Position numbers and translations under genes: made by a program. A stretch of DNA of 64,000 nucleotides, from the NCBI GenBank assembly GCA_949299935.1, contig CASGCE010000014.1:1-64000 (forward strand), given 5' to 3'. This DNA comes from an uncultured bacterium (lineage in GTDB: Bacteria > Cyanobacteriota > Vampirovibrionia > Gastranaerophilales > Gastranaerophilaceae). The notes beneath the pieces are model-generated. The model was not told the DNA's origin, did no database searches, and saw nothing but the letters and a program-made list of their open reading frames with translations. This document shows, piece after piece, positions 49,923 through 58,221 of this stretch (positions are counted from its first letter, which is position 1; each line of letters starts with the position of its first letter).

Positions 49923-50927
49923 CTAAAAATGTTGTTTTACTCTTGATAATCCGTAATCAAACTCGTCAAGTTTTTTTGCTCTGTCTCCCAGCATGATTTT
50001 TTCTGCTTGTTCTAAAATCTTTGTTACCATAAAGCCGTTATCTCCGTCTGAACGAGCCTTTTTGCCTGATTCGCAGCAGCTTATGAAATGCTGGCATTCA
50101 AGCTTTAAAGGCTCTATTTCAAGGTAATCAAGTGTTATATTTTTCGTATTATCCGCTGTAAAATTGTCGTATATTATAAGCTTATGTTCGGGTAAAGTAT
50201 CATCTAATATAGCGGTTGCTTTGGTACCTCTTACCAGAAGTTGGACATATTTTCTCGGAGTTATCCAACTGTCTGTGATGTGACCTATAACGCCGTCTTG
50301 AAACTCTATTCCAAGATGTGTAATGTCCATTATTTCATTTTTGTCGGTTGAACTTCCTATTGCGGAGATTATTCTCAAAGGTTCTTTCCCTATTACATAA
50401 CTTATCATTGACACGTCATGCGGTGCTAAATCCCACATTACGCTGCGGTCGTTTTTGAAGTAATTTACATTTAACCTGTCACTTTGTGCATAAACAATGT
50501 CGCCGAGGGTACCTTCTTCTATAAGCATTTTTAATCTGTTTACTGCCGGATGGTATAATAAAAGATGACCTACCATCAGAACAAGCCCCTTGCTGTCTGC
50601 AAGCTCTTTTAAGTCTTTTGCCTCTTGGGCAACCGTTGAAATCGGTTTTTCCACATACACATTTTTACCTGATTCAAGCATTGCCTTAACAATTTTGTAG
50701 TGTGTATGACTTGGCGTTACTACCGCGACGGAAGTTATTTCAGCATTGTTTATTATGTCGTTGAAGTCTTTTGTAATTTTTATATCGGGGTATAATTCCC
50801 TTATCTTGGCAATGTTGTCCTCATCAAGGTCGCATACCATCTCTAGGACATTGAGGTTATAAAAATTCCTCACAATGTTTCTTCCCCATAATCCGCATCC
50901 TATAACTGCTATTTTTTGTTCTTTCAT
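49923..50927 (-). CDS. Gfo/Idh/MocA-family sugar oxidoreductase
   Basis: A 334-residue NAD(P)-dependent dehydrogenase. The N-terminal Rossmann fold reads IAVIGCGLWGRNIVRNF. VVTPSHTHYKIVKAMLESGKNVYVEKPIS contains the catalytic-site EKP motif. HLLLYHPAVNRLK follows, and WDLAPHDVSMISY carries the conserved Asp/His of the substrate site. The wording resembles WlbA/WbpB-type UDP-sugar 3-dehydrogenases of surface-polysaccharide synthesis, and a GT2 glycosyltransferase gene lies 35 bases upstream. Substrate is inferred from context only. AAAGGAA precedes the ATG. Confidence 0.88.
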   Translation of the reverse strand: MKEQKIAVIGCGLWGRNIVRNFYNLNVLEMVCDLDEDNIAKIRELYPDIKITKDFNDIINNAEITSVAVVTPSHTHYKIVKAMLESGKNVYVEKPISTVAQEAKDLKELADSKGLVLMVGHLLLYHPAVNRLKMLIEEGTLGDIVYAQSDRLNVNYFKNDRSVMWDLAPHDVSMISYVIGKEPLRIISAIGSSTDKNEIMDITHLGIEFQDGVIGHITDSWITPRKYVQLLVRGTKATAILDDTLPEHKLIIYDNFTADNTKNITLDYLEIEPLKLECQHFISCCESGKKARSDGDNGFMVTKILEQAEKIMLGDRAKKLDEFDYGLSRVKQHF

Positions 50928-50962
50928 GTTTATTCCTTTATTATAATTAAATTTCCGCTATA

Positions 50963-51820
50963 TTATTGTTTGCTCTGCTGTAATGCCTGCAGTCTTATCT
51001 GATGCATTTGTTCGCATCTTTCATAAAACAAGTCTTTATCATTTTCCGGAAATCTTGTAACAAGTTTATCCAACAATTCCTTCGGAAAATCGGAGGTTTT
51101 AACCATTTTATCCAGAATTTCTTCATTAAGCGGGTATAGATTTCTGTAATTTTTATAGAAAATAGCTTTTGCTTCGTTGTCACCGGCTTGCGGATTTTTA
51201 GTAAGTTTTTCTCCAATTTTATAGGTGGTGTAGTTTTGATTAAAAAATACAGCTTTATATTTTTTCAAGACCAATCTTATAATTAAGTCATAATCTGACA
51301 TTAGCTTAAATTTCTCATCAAAATAGTTTTCTTTTTCCAACACGGATTTTTTAAAGAACATACACTGTCTGGGGCATGGCATAACTTGAAATGTATTATA
51401 CATAGCAGGAATAAATAAAAATACAAATCCCTCGCTGTGTCGGCAGTATGACGGTGAAAATGAAAAGTCAGCATTTTCTGCTTCCATAAGATTCACCAAG
51501 TCCGTTATGGCCGTAATGTCGTGATAAAAATCGTCACAGCTGATAAATGATACATATTTACCTTTGGCTCTTAAAATGCCCTTGTTGAATCCGTTAAATT
51601 TACCGGTATCAGGTTCCGAATAAAACTGAATGTAGCCCTTATTTTTGTAATCTTTTAACAAAGTAACGGTATCATCGTTTGAGGCATTGTCTATGACTAT
51701 ATGTTCTATGTTGGGGTACGTTTGCATATCCAGCAAATTAACAAGCAAGCCAAAGTCGTCCGCCTGTCCTTTTTCCACGATATTATGCGTTGTTGTAATT
51801 ATACTAACTATAGGCTCCAT
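50963..51820 (-). CDS. GT2-family glycosyltransferase
   Basis: A 285-residue GT-A fold enzyme. The N-terminus has VSIITTTHNIVEKGQ, NIEHIVIDNASNDDTVTLLKDY (nucleotide-sugar-binding Asp) and YFSEPDTG-like FYSEPDTGKFNGFNKGILRAKGKYVSFISCDDFYH, in which DD is the metal-binding motif. MSDYDLIIRLVLK matches the ED acceptor motif region of the family. There is no membrane anchor. It probably adds a sugar to an envelope glycan together with the neighbouring oxidoreductase. A TGC-TAAACT box nine bases before the ATG suggests a nearly leaderless start. Confidence 0.9.
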   Translation of the reverse strand: MEPIVSIITTTHNIVEKGQADDFGLLVNLLDMQTYPNIEHIVIDNASNDDTVTLLKDYKNKGYIQFYSEPDTGKFNGFNKGILRAKGKYVSFISCDDFYHDITAITDLVNLMEAENADFSFSPSYCRHSEGFVFLFIPAMYNTFQVMPCPRQCMFFKKSVLEKENYFDEKFKLMSDYDLIIRLVLKKYKAVFFNQNYTTYKIGEKLTKNPQAGDNEAKAIFYKNYRNLYPLNEEILDKMVKTSDFPKELLDKLVTRFPENDKDLFYERCEQMHQIRLQALQQSKQ

Positions 51821-51958
51821 ACTACAATCAGTTTAGCATAAGATTTTTAAATTTACTAATTGTAAAAATATATTAACCGGATTTAGTTTTAATTTTTTAG
51901 TGATTGATTATGGGCTTTAGGTGCAAAGAATCAAACACAAGAATATCCCCAAACCTGT

Positions 51959-53299
51959 TTAATATGAGGTTTGTATGGCGCGGATGATATAATCCTCAAG
52001 CATTTTTTTGTCGGAGTTGTTTGAATTAGGGTCGTTAATCATTATGTCAAACACAGCAAGCTTACCTTTTCCGGTTTGAATAAACCCTGTTATTGCGCTT
52101 ACATTACAAAGTGTTCCGGTTTTAGCCCTCAAATTATCTTTAAAATAAAGCATTCTATCCTTCAAAGTTCCTTCTCCAGCTGAGGCAAAAGAGTCTTTAT
52201 AGCTTTTGTCGTTTTTGTACTGTGCAATCAAAAATGCAGTCATAAAATCAGCAGTTACTAGATTATTCTTTGAAACTCCGCTTCCGTCAACAATTTTTAT
52301 ATTTTCAGTATCAACATTAAGTTTGTTGCAATAATTAAGCAGCATTTTTACTGCATCTTTGGTGGTACCAGTTTTTTCCGCGTAATGTCCGCCGGCAATT
52401 TTAAATACAGTTTCGGCTACCATATTATTACTTTTTTGCATTATTTCTTCAACGGCTTTTTCTATCGGGTTAGTTATTTTAGCTACTTCATAAATATTTC
52501 TATCCGGAAGCTTTATGTTTGTGAAGTTACCGTAGTATTCAAGGTCTTCACAACTTATTGCATCTTCAAGTCTTATGATGAAATACCTTTTGGGGTAATT
52601 TATCGGAATTTCAATTTGTTGACGTTTTGATACCGTACCGGTAACATTCAAAACATCGGGAGCTATATTGTTATTGCGGCTTATTTCAATGTTGTTTGTT
52701 TTCCCGGTTGTTGTAAGATTTACAAAAGTTGTCGGGTAAAAGATATCTGTTTTAATTTCTGCAGGTGCACCTGCAAAAGTGGGTTGAACAAATATTTTCA
52801 AAAGGTTGTTGTCCAAGTTATAGGAGCTGAATTTTGGCATAAGCGGGTTTAAATCATCGTCCCATTGCCATCCTTCGCCCCATTCTGTTTTATCGATTAT
52901 TGTATCATCTATAAAAAAAGATTTTGGTGCGGTTATATTTTTTTCTTTTGCTGTTCTAATAAGATTTTTCAGATCAACAGATTTCAAAAAAGGGTCAGCT
53001 CCAAGTTTCAGGATTAATTCATTGTTTGTATTTTTATACAACTCGGTTGAAAAGTTGTAGTCCTTACCAAGTTCGTTTATTACTGCGGCAATAGATACCG
53101 CTTTAAGTGTAGATGCTGGCGGAACCGGTTTGTCACTGTTAAGTTCATAAAGAATTTTTCCTGTTTCTGCATCTTTTACGGAAATTGAAACAGCGGCTTT
53201 GTTAATATTTGAATTTGATAATGTTTTGTTAATGCTTGTTGCATTTGCTGCTGATACGGTTATAATAACAGCAAATATAAGATTTATAAATTTTTTCAT
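51959..53299 (-). CDS. dacB: D-alanyl-D-alanine carboxypeptidase/endopeptidase (PBP4 type)
   Basis: A 446-residue exported peptidase S13 protein. From ATG 53299 (MKKFINLIFAVIITVSAANA) it has a clear signal peptide. The frame extends seven codons further without benefit. The active-site motifs are STLK (Ser63, Lys66), KSNNMVAETVF for the SxN box and RAKTGTLCNVSAITGF for the KTG box. The large insertion typical of PBP4 (about 75-300) is present. It trims or cleaves peptidoglycan cross-links in the periplasm. The 5' end touches the nitrilase gene (4-base overlap). Confidence 0.93.
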   Translation of the reverse strand: MKKFINLIFAVIITVSAANATSINKTLSNSNINKAAVSISVKDAETGKILYELNSDKPVPPASTLKAVSIAAVINELGKDYNFSTELYKNTNNELILKLGADPFLKSVDLKNLIRTAKEKNITAPKSFFIDDTIIDKTEWGEGWQWDDDLNPLMPKFSSYNLDNNLLKIFVQPTFAGAPAEIKTDIFYPTTFVNLTTTGKTNNIEISRNNNIAPDVLNVTGTVSKRQQIEIPINYPKRYFIIRLEDAISCEDLEYYGNFTNIKLPDRNIYEVAKITNPIEKAVEEIMQKSNNMVAETVFKIAGGHYAEKTGTTKDAVKMLLNYCNKLNVDTENIKIVDGSGVSKNNLVTADFMTAFLIAQYKNDKSYKDSFASAGEGTLKDRMLYFKDNLRAKTGTLCNVSAITGFIQTGKGKLAVFDIMINDPNSNNSDKKMLEDYIIRAIQTSY

Positions 53300-54108
53300 G
53301 CGAGTTTTATCCTGTAACACTTTTTTACGTCATTTAATATTGTACATTTTCTCCTAAATTCATACATTTGCGTAAGATTTAGTTCGGATTGTATTATACC
53401 TTCTTGTGATAAAATTTCTGAAAGTACATTCCCATTATAGTCAATAATTCTTGAATGTCCAAGATTTGTTGCAATATTGTTAATAGGTCCATACTGGTTA
53501 ACTGCAACCATAAAAGTTTGATTTTCTATAGCACGGGATTTTGTCATTATTTCCCACTGAACCGGTTTTGTTGAGGCCCATGCAGCGCAATTAACAAATA
53601 CATCCGCTTTAAATTTCCGGTATTCTCTGAATATTTCAGGGAAACGAATATCGTAACATATAGTAATTCCGAAATTTATTCCGTCCAGTGACACTATCAA
53701 TGCTTCATCACCGGCTTTGACATACTTGCCTTCATTGCAGCCGTAGTATGAATAAAGATGATTTTTGTTATAAAGAGCTTTTAGATTTCCTTTTCTATCA
53801 ATTACCGGACAGGTATTGTAAAAAGTTTTTTCATCAACCTTTTGAATAAAGCTGCCACCTATGATGTTTGCATTTTTAAGTAACGCAAGCTCTTTTAAAA
53901 ACTCAATTGTTTCGGAATCCTTAATGTATTCAGCACTTTGCCTAAAATCACCACAAGACCAACCGCAGGTCCATACCTCGGGAAATACTATCACGTCCGT
54001 ATTCTTAACTTTTGATATGAGTTCTTGTATTTTTTTAAAGTTGTTTTTTTTGTCCCCGATTTTTGCGCATAGTTGAATAGCAGTAATTGTTATTTTCTTT
54101 TCTTCCAT
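53296..54108 (-). CDS. Nitrilase-superfamily carbon-nitrogen hydrolase
   Basis: A 270-residue cytosolic amidohydrolase with the full Glu-Lys-Cys triad: Glu44 (VFPEVWTCGW), Lys115 (LYNKNHLY) and Cys151 (ITICYDIRFPE). VNCAAW and the ENQTFMVAVNQYG strand are also typical. The wording is close to omega-amidase/Nit-type proteins that act on 2-oxoglutaramate or deaminated glutathione, but the substrate is not proven. It overlaps the acyltransferase gene by 19 bases. Confidence 0.9.
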   Translation of the reverse strand: MEEKKITITAIQLCAKIGDKKNNFKKIQELISKVKNTDVIVFPEVWTCGWSCGDFRQSAEYIKDSETIEFLKELALLKNANIIGGSFIQKVDEKTFYNTCPVIDRKGNLKALYNKNHLYSYYGCNEGKYVKAGDEALIVSLDGINFGITICYDIRFPEIFREYRKFKADVFVNCAAWASTKPVQWEIMTKSRAIENQTFMVAVNQYGPINNIATNLGHSRIIDYNGNVLSEILSQEGIIQSELNLTQMYEFRRKCTILNDVKKCYRIKLA

Positions 54109-54761
54109 AGTTTGAGTTTTTTTGCCTTTTCAAATTCTTCAGGTGCACATTTTTCTATTTCTTTAAAACTTGTTTTTATTTTTTGAATAATTTCTGCTTC
54201 ATCATCCTCAGGTTTTACATATATCGGATCTCCGTATATGTTGATTATATTACAATTCCCTAAAGGTGTTTTCATTTTGTCCCAAGAGGGTAGTGTAATA
54301 AAGGTTTTTTCTGCCGAATACCAATGAGTTGGGATTATTGGTGCTCCGGTTTCTTTTGCCAGTTTAATAACGCCACCTTTGACTTTATGCAGCGGCCCTC
54401 TCGGACCGTCTATCATTAATGCCACACACTCACCTTTTTTTAATCTTGAGATTAGCTGTCTGGTAGACGAAACACATCCTTTTCTAGCTGAAGATCCGCG
54501 TACAACTCTAAACCCCCATTTCTCTACTGTTCTGCTGATTATTTCTCCGTCTGTTGAATTGCTTATCAAGACGTTTAAGTGGTGCCTGTCGTTAATTCCG
54601 TATATACAAAATTGATTTTCGTGCCACATTGCGTATATACACGGCTTAATCATCGGATTGCGGATTTCAATTATGTGTGTAAATAGTTTTTGAGTGTTGA
54701 GTATGCCGAAAACTATGTTCGCTATTTTGTCAATATTTTTTTTGTTAATAAGCTTTACCAT
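54090..54761 (-). CDS. DUF374-family lysophospholipid/lipid A-type acyltransferase
   Basis: A 223-residue acyltransferase of the DUF374 group. MWHENQFCIYG carries the catalytic His-Glu. ISNSTDGEIISRTVEKWGFRVVRGSSARKG and ALMIDGPRGPLHKVKGGVIKLAKETGAPIIP are the family hallmarks. TGG-TACAAT lies seven bases before ATG 54761 (MVKLINKKN), so I prefer that start to the in-frame ATG at 54791. In other diderms this family is encoded beside Kdo transferase or lipid A genes; here waaA is far away. Confidence 0.88.
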   Translation of the reverse strand: MVKLINKKNIDKIANIVFGILNTQKLFTHIIEIRNPMIKPCIYAMWHENQFCIYGINDRHHLNVLISNSTDGEIISRTVEKWGFRVVRGSSARKGCVSSTRQLISRLKKGECVALMIDGPRGPLHKVKGGVIKLAKETGAPIIPTHWYSAEKTFITLPSWDKMKTPLGNCNIINIYGDPIYVKPEDDEAEIIQKIKTSFKEIEKCAPEEFEKAKKLKLWKKRK

Positions 54762-54845
54762 AATACTCATTGTACCATAAATTTCGGTCATGTTGCATTT
54801 TCTTCTTTAGCCTTGCATGTATTATATTTCATTCCTTTGAATGAC

Positions 54846-54873
54846 TTGCACATTATCTTTTTTGATGTATAAT
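54846..54873 (+). promoter_or_regulatory. Sigma70 promoter of the tig-clpP-clpX-polA operon
   Basis: TTGCAC (54846-54851), 16 bases, TATAAT (54868-54873). GGAAAGAG follows before ATG 54911. No heat-shock CIRCE element is seen. Confidence 0.72.
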
Positions 54874-54910
54874 CTCTAAAGATACAGTTATAAGAAAAGG
54901 AAAGAGACAA

Positions 54911-56236
54911 ATGAAAGTTACTTTAAGCAACGGGAAAGATAACGTGTTGGATATGGATATTGTGATTCCGGCAAAGGAAGCTGCAGAAGCGTATAACAAG
55001 GCTGCGGTAAAGATTTCACAATATGTTAATATAGACGGTTTTAGAAAAGGTAAGGCGCCGCGAGCTATTGTTGAAAAACATGTCGGCACTGAAAAAATTA
55101 AAATGGAAGCCTTGGAAAGCCTTATGCCCAAGGTGATTTCTGATGCTATACAGGAAAACAAATTGGATGTTATAACTCAACCTTCGATAATGTCCTATGA
55201 TTACGAGATTGGCAAAGATTTGACCGTGAAGGTCAGGGTAGAAACTCGTCCGGAAGTTACGTTGGGTGATTATAAGGGATTGAATATAAAGGTTGAAGAT
55301 ACCCCCATTGAAAAGGACGCTGAACAAAAATCAATAGAAAATCTTTTAAATCAGCATGCTGTATCCGAATTGGTTGTTGACAGACCTGCTAAAAATACGG
55401 ATACGGTTGTAATTGATTTTGAAGGTTATGTTAATGGTGAAAAAATAGCGGGAGGCGAAGGTAAAAAATATCCTTTGGATTTGGGACACTCAAACTTTAT
55501 TCCAGGATTTGCAGAACAAATTGCAGGTAAAAGTGTTAATGAAGAATTTGAAATAAATGTCACTTTTCCGGAGGAATATCACGATGAAAAACTTAAGGGT
55601 CAATCAGCAGTTTTTAAGATTAAAATTCACGAAATAAAAGAAAAAAAGCTGCCGGAGTTAAATGATGAATTTGCTCAAAAAGTCGGACCGTTTAAAACTG
55701 TTGAGGATTTGAGAGAGGATGTAAAAAAATATCTGCTGGCTCAAAAGGAAAAAACAAATAAACAAAATAGTGAAAATGAATTGTTTAAAACTGTTATTGA
55801 TGCTGCAAAGGTTGATATTCCGGAAACGATGGTAAAAAGGGAGGTCGATTCTTTGAAAGCTGACTATAAACAAAGACTTTCATATCAGGGAATTGACTGG
55901 GAAACACTCGTTAAATCCCAAGGCGGAGTCGATCATTTGGAAAAAACTTTGGCAGAGGATGCGCTTTTCAGAATAAAAAATTCTTTAGTTATTGATAAAA
56001 TAGCTAAAACGGAAAATATAAAGCTTGAGCCTAAAGATTTAGAGCAAAAATTTGCGCAGTTGGCTGCAATGTACGGTTTGCAGCGGCAAGATGTATTAAA
56101 ACAGCTCGGACAAAACCCCGAGATGTTGGGTTCAATTTCTCAGCAGGCTTTGAATGATAAGGTAAGAGATTTTCTTGTGGCTAATAATAACGTTGAAATC
56201 GTTGAACCTAAAAAACAAAAGGTTGAATCAAAATAA
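54911..56236 (+). CDS. tig: Trigger factor
   Basis: A 441-residue ribosome-bound chaperone and prolyl isomerase. The N-terminal domain carries the ribosome-docking motif in FRKGKAPRAIVEKHVG (about 44-59), matching the GFRKGK.P consensus. The FKBP domain (about 150-240) has DTVVIDFEGYVNGEKIAGGEGKKYPLDLGHSNFIPGFAEQI. The C-terminal helical arms end with a charged tail. Length is typical. It is the first gene of the tig-clpP-clpX-polA run, the usual bacterial order for the first three. Confidence 0.96.
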   Translation: MKVTLSNGKDNVLDMDIVIPAKEAAEAYNKAAVKISQYVNIDGFRKGKAPRAIVEKHVGTEKIKMEALESLMPKVISDAIQENKLDVITQPSIMSYDYEIGKDLTVKVRVETRPEVTLGDYKGLNIKVEDTPIEKDAEQKSIENLLNQHAVSELVVDRPAKNTDTVVIDFEGYVNGEKIAGGEGKKYPLDLGHSNFIPGFAEQIAGKSVNEEFEINVTFPEEYHDEKLKGQSAVFKIKIHEIKEKKLPELNDEFAQKVGPFKTVEDLREDVKKYLLAQKEKTNKQNSENELFKTVIDAAKVDIPETMVKREVDSLKADYKQRLSYQGIDWETLVKSQGGVDHLEKTLAEDALFRIKNSLVIDKIAKTENIKLEPKDLEQKFAQLAAMYGLQRQDVLKQLGQNPEMLGSISQQALNDKVRDFLVANNNVEIVEPKKQKVESK

Positions 56237-56274
56237 ATTAAAAGTTATAATATTGTAAGAAAGGGAATTAAATC

Positions 56275-56868
56275 ATGAGTTTTGTACCTGTGGTAATTGA
56301 ACAATCAAGTCGCGGAGAACGTTCTTTTGACATATTTTCAAGACTTTTACGAGAAAGGATTATATTTTTGGGCACCCCTATTGATGACATGGTAGCGAAT
56401 TTGGTTGTTGCGCAAATGTTATTACTAGACAGTGAAAACCCTGAGAAAGACATTATGTTATATATAAACAGCCCGGGAGGTAGTGTTACTGCAGGCTTTG
56501 CGATATACGATACAATGCAGCATATAAGGTCGGATGTTTCTACCATATGTCTGGGACAGGCAGCTTCCATGGGTGCTTTTCTATTGGCAGCTGGTGCAAA
56601 GGGTAAAAGAATGGCTCTCCCGCATTCAAGAGTTTTAATACATCAGCCTTTGGGCGGAGCGCAAGGTCAGGCTACAGATATTGAAATTCAAGCCGCCGAA
56701 ATTGTAAGAATTAAGAAAAGTTTGAATGAAATTCTTGCTGATAATACCGGTCAGTCTTTGAAAAAAATAGAAAAAGATACTGACCGTGATTATATTATGA
56801 CTCCTCAGGAAGCACTGGAATATGGTATGATAGATAAAGTGGTTTCCCGAGATATTGTTAAAGGTTAA
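56275..56868 (+). CDS. clpP: ATP-dependent Clp protease proteolytic subunit
   Basis: A 197-residue serine protease with the catalytic triad Ser98 (GQAASMGAF), His123 (VLIHQPLGG) and Asp172 (DRDYIMTP), all at the usual positions. The N-terminal [22 protein letters not shown] is the axial loop and processing region. Fourteen subunits form the barrel docked by ClpX. AAGGGA precedes the ATG, 38 bases after tig. Confidence 0.97.
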   Translation: MSFVPVVIEQSSRGERSFDIFSRLLRERIIFLGTPIDDMVANLVVAQMLLLDSENPEKDIMLYINSPGGSVTAGFAIYDTMQHIRSDVSTICLGQAASMGAFLLAAGAKGKRMALPHSRVLIHQPLGGAQGQATDIEIQAAEIVRIKKSLNEILADNTGQSLKKIEKDTDRDYIMTPQEALEYGMIDKVVSRDIVKG

Positions 56869-56891
56869 CCGATTATTGGAGAATAGAAATA

Positions 56892-58202
56892 ATGCCAAAA
56901 CACGATGACAGCAGACTTAAATGTTCTTTTTGCGGAAAATCTCAGGATCAGGTCAAAAAATTAATTGCAGGTCCTGAAGTATACATTTGCGATGAATGTG
57001 TTGAGCTTTGTAATGAGATTTTGGATGAAGAATTTTTTGAGTCAAAGGACAAGGAAAACAATGACGGTGAAGATGGTGTAGCTGAAAAACCTATACCGAA
57101 ACCTCACGAAATTAAAGATTATCTGGATCAGTATATTGTAGGTCAAGATGAGGCTAAAAAAGTTTTGTCAGTTGCTGTTTATAATCATTATAAGCGTCTT
57201 AAACATAACAAAAATGCAAGTTCAAAAGATGATGTCGAAATCCAAAAATCTAATATTCTTCTTGTCGGTCCTACAGGCTCGGGTAAAACGTTGTTAGCTC
57301 AGACTCTGGCGAAGATGCTCGATGTTCCGTTCGCTGTTGCTGATGCCACAACTTTGACTGAAGCCGGATATGTTGGTGATGATGTCGAAAATATTCTCTT
57401 AAGATTGTATCAAAATGCCGAATTTGATGCTTCAAAGGCTGAGAGAGGGATTATATACATTGACGAAATCGATAAAATTTCTCGTAAATCTGAGAATACT
57501 TCTATTACCCGTGATGTATCGGGTGAGGGTGTACAGCAGGCACTATTGAAAATGATTGAAGGTACTGTTGCGCACGTTCCCCCTCAGGGTGGAAGAAAAC
57601 ATCCGCATCAGGAATTTATTGAAATCGATACTAGCAATATATTATTTATTGTTGGCGGTGCCTTTGTTGGTTTGGAAAAAATTGTCGAACGTAGAGCTGG
57701 TGACGGTAACACGGTTGGGTTTGGTGCTAAGGCTCCGATGTCGCAGGCTGAAAAAGAAGCTAATGCTAATAAATTGCTTAAAAAACTTCAACCTGAAGAT
57801 TTGCTTAAATTCGGTTTAATTCCCGAATTTATTGGTCGTATCCCTACTTATGCAGTTTTGGATCAGTTAAATGAAAAAACTTTAAAAATGATTTTAACAG
57901 AACCTAAGAACGCTATCGTTAAGCAGTACCAATGTCTGTTAAAAATGGATGGCGTTGATTTAGAATTTGAACCGGATGCTATTGATTTAATCGCTCAGGA
58001 AGCAATGAAACGTAAGACCGGTGCAAGAGCGTTGAGATCTATTGTAGAGGAAATTATGTTGGATGTTATGTATGATGTTCCTACTAAAGAAAATATGGAT
58101 AAGTATGTCGTTACGGCCGATGCTGTTAAGAATAGAAATACTGCTGAATTAATTCCTTTACCTACTAAAAGAAATGGCGGTAGTGAAGAAATTATTGCAT
58201 AA
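56892..58202 (+). CDS. clpX: ATP-dependent Clp protease ATP-binding subunit ClpX
   Basis: A 436-residue AAA+ unfoldase. The N-terminal zinc-binding domain has [11 protein letters not shown] and CDECVELC. Walker A is GPTGSGKT, Walker B is GIIYIDEID. The pore loop is [15 protein letters not shown] corresponds to the ClpP-docking IGF loop. [12 protein letters not shown] and [10 protein letters not shown] (sensor 2) complete it. Length is typical. It is 23 bases after clpP with a GGAGAAT ribosome-binding site. Confidence 0.97.
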   Translation: MPKHDDSRLKCSFCGKSQDQVKKLIAGPEVYICDECVELCNEILDEEFFESKDKENNDGEDGVAEKPIPKPHEIKDYLDQYIVGQDEAKKVLSVAVYNHYKRLKHNKNASSKDDVEIQKSNILLVGPTGSGKTLLAQTLAKMLDVPFAVADATTLTEAGYVGDDVENILLRLYQNAEFDASKAERGIIYIDEIDKISRKSENTSITRDVSGEGVQQALLKMIEGTVAHVPPQGGRKHPHQEFIEIDTSNILFIVGGAFVGLEKIVERRAGDGNTVGFGAKAPMSQAEKEANANKLLKKLQPEDLLKFGLIPEFIGRIPTYAVLDQLNEKTLKMILTEPKNAIVKQYQCLLKMDGVDLEFEPDAIDLIAQEAMKRKTGARALRSIVEEIMLDVMYDVPTKENMDKYVVTADAVKNRNTAELIPLPTKRNGGSEEIIA

Positions 58203-58221
58203 TCTCCCGAAGGGATAGTGT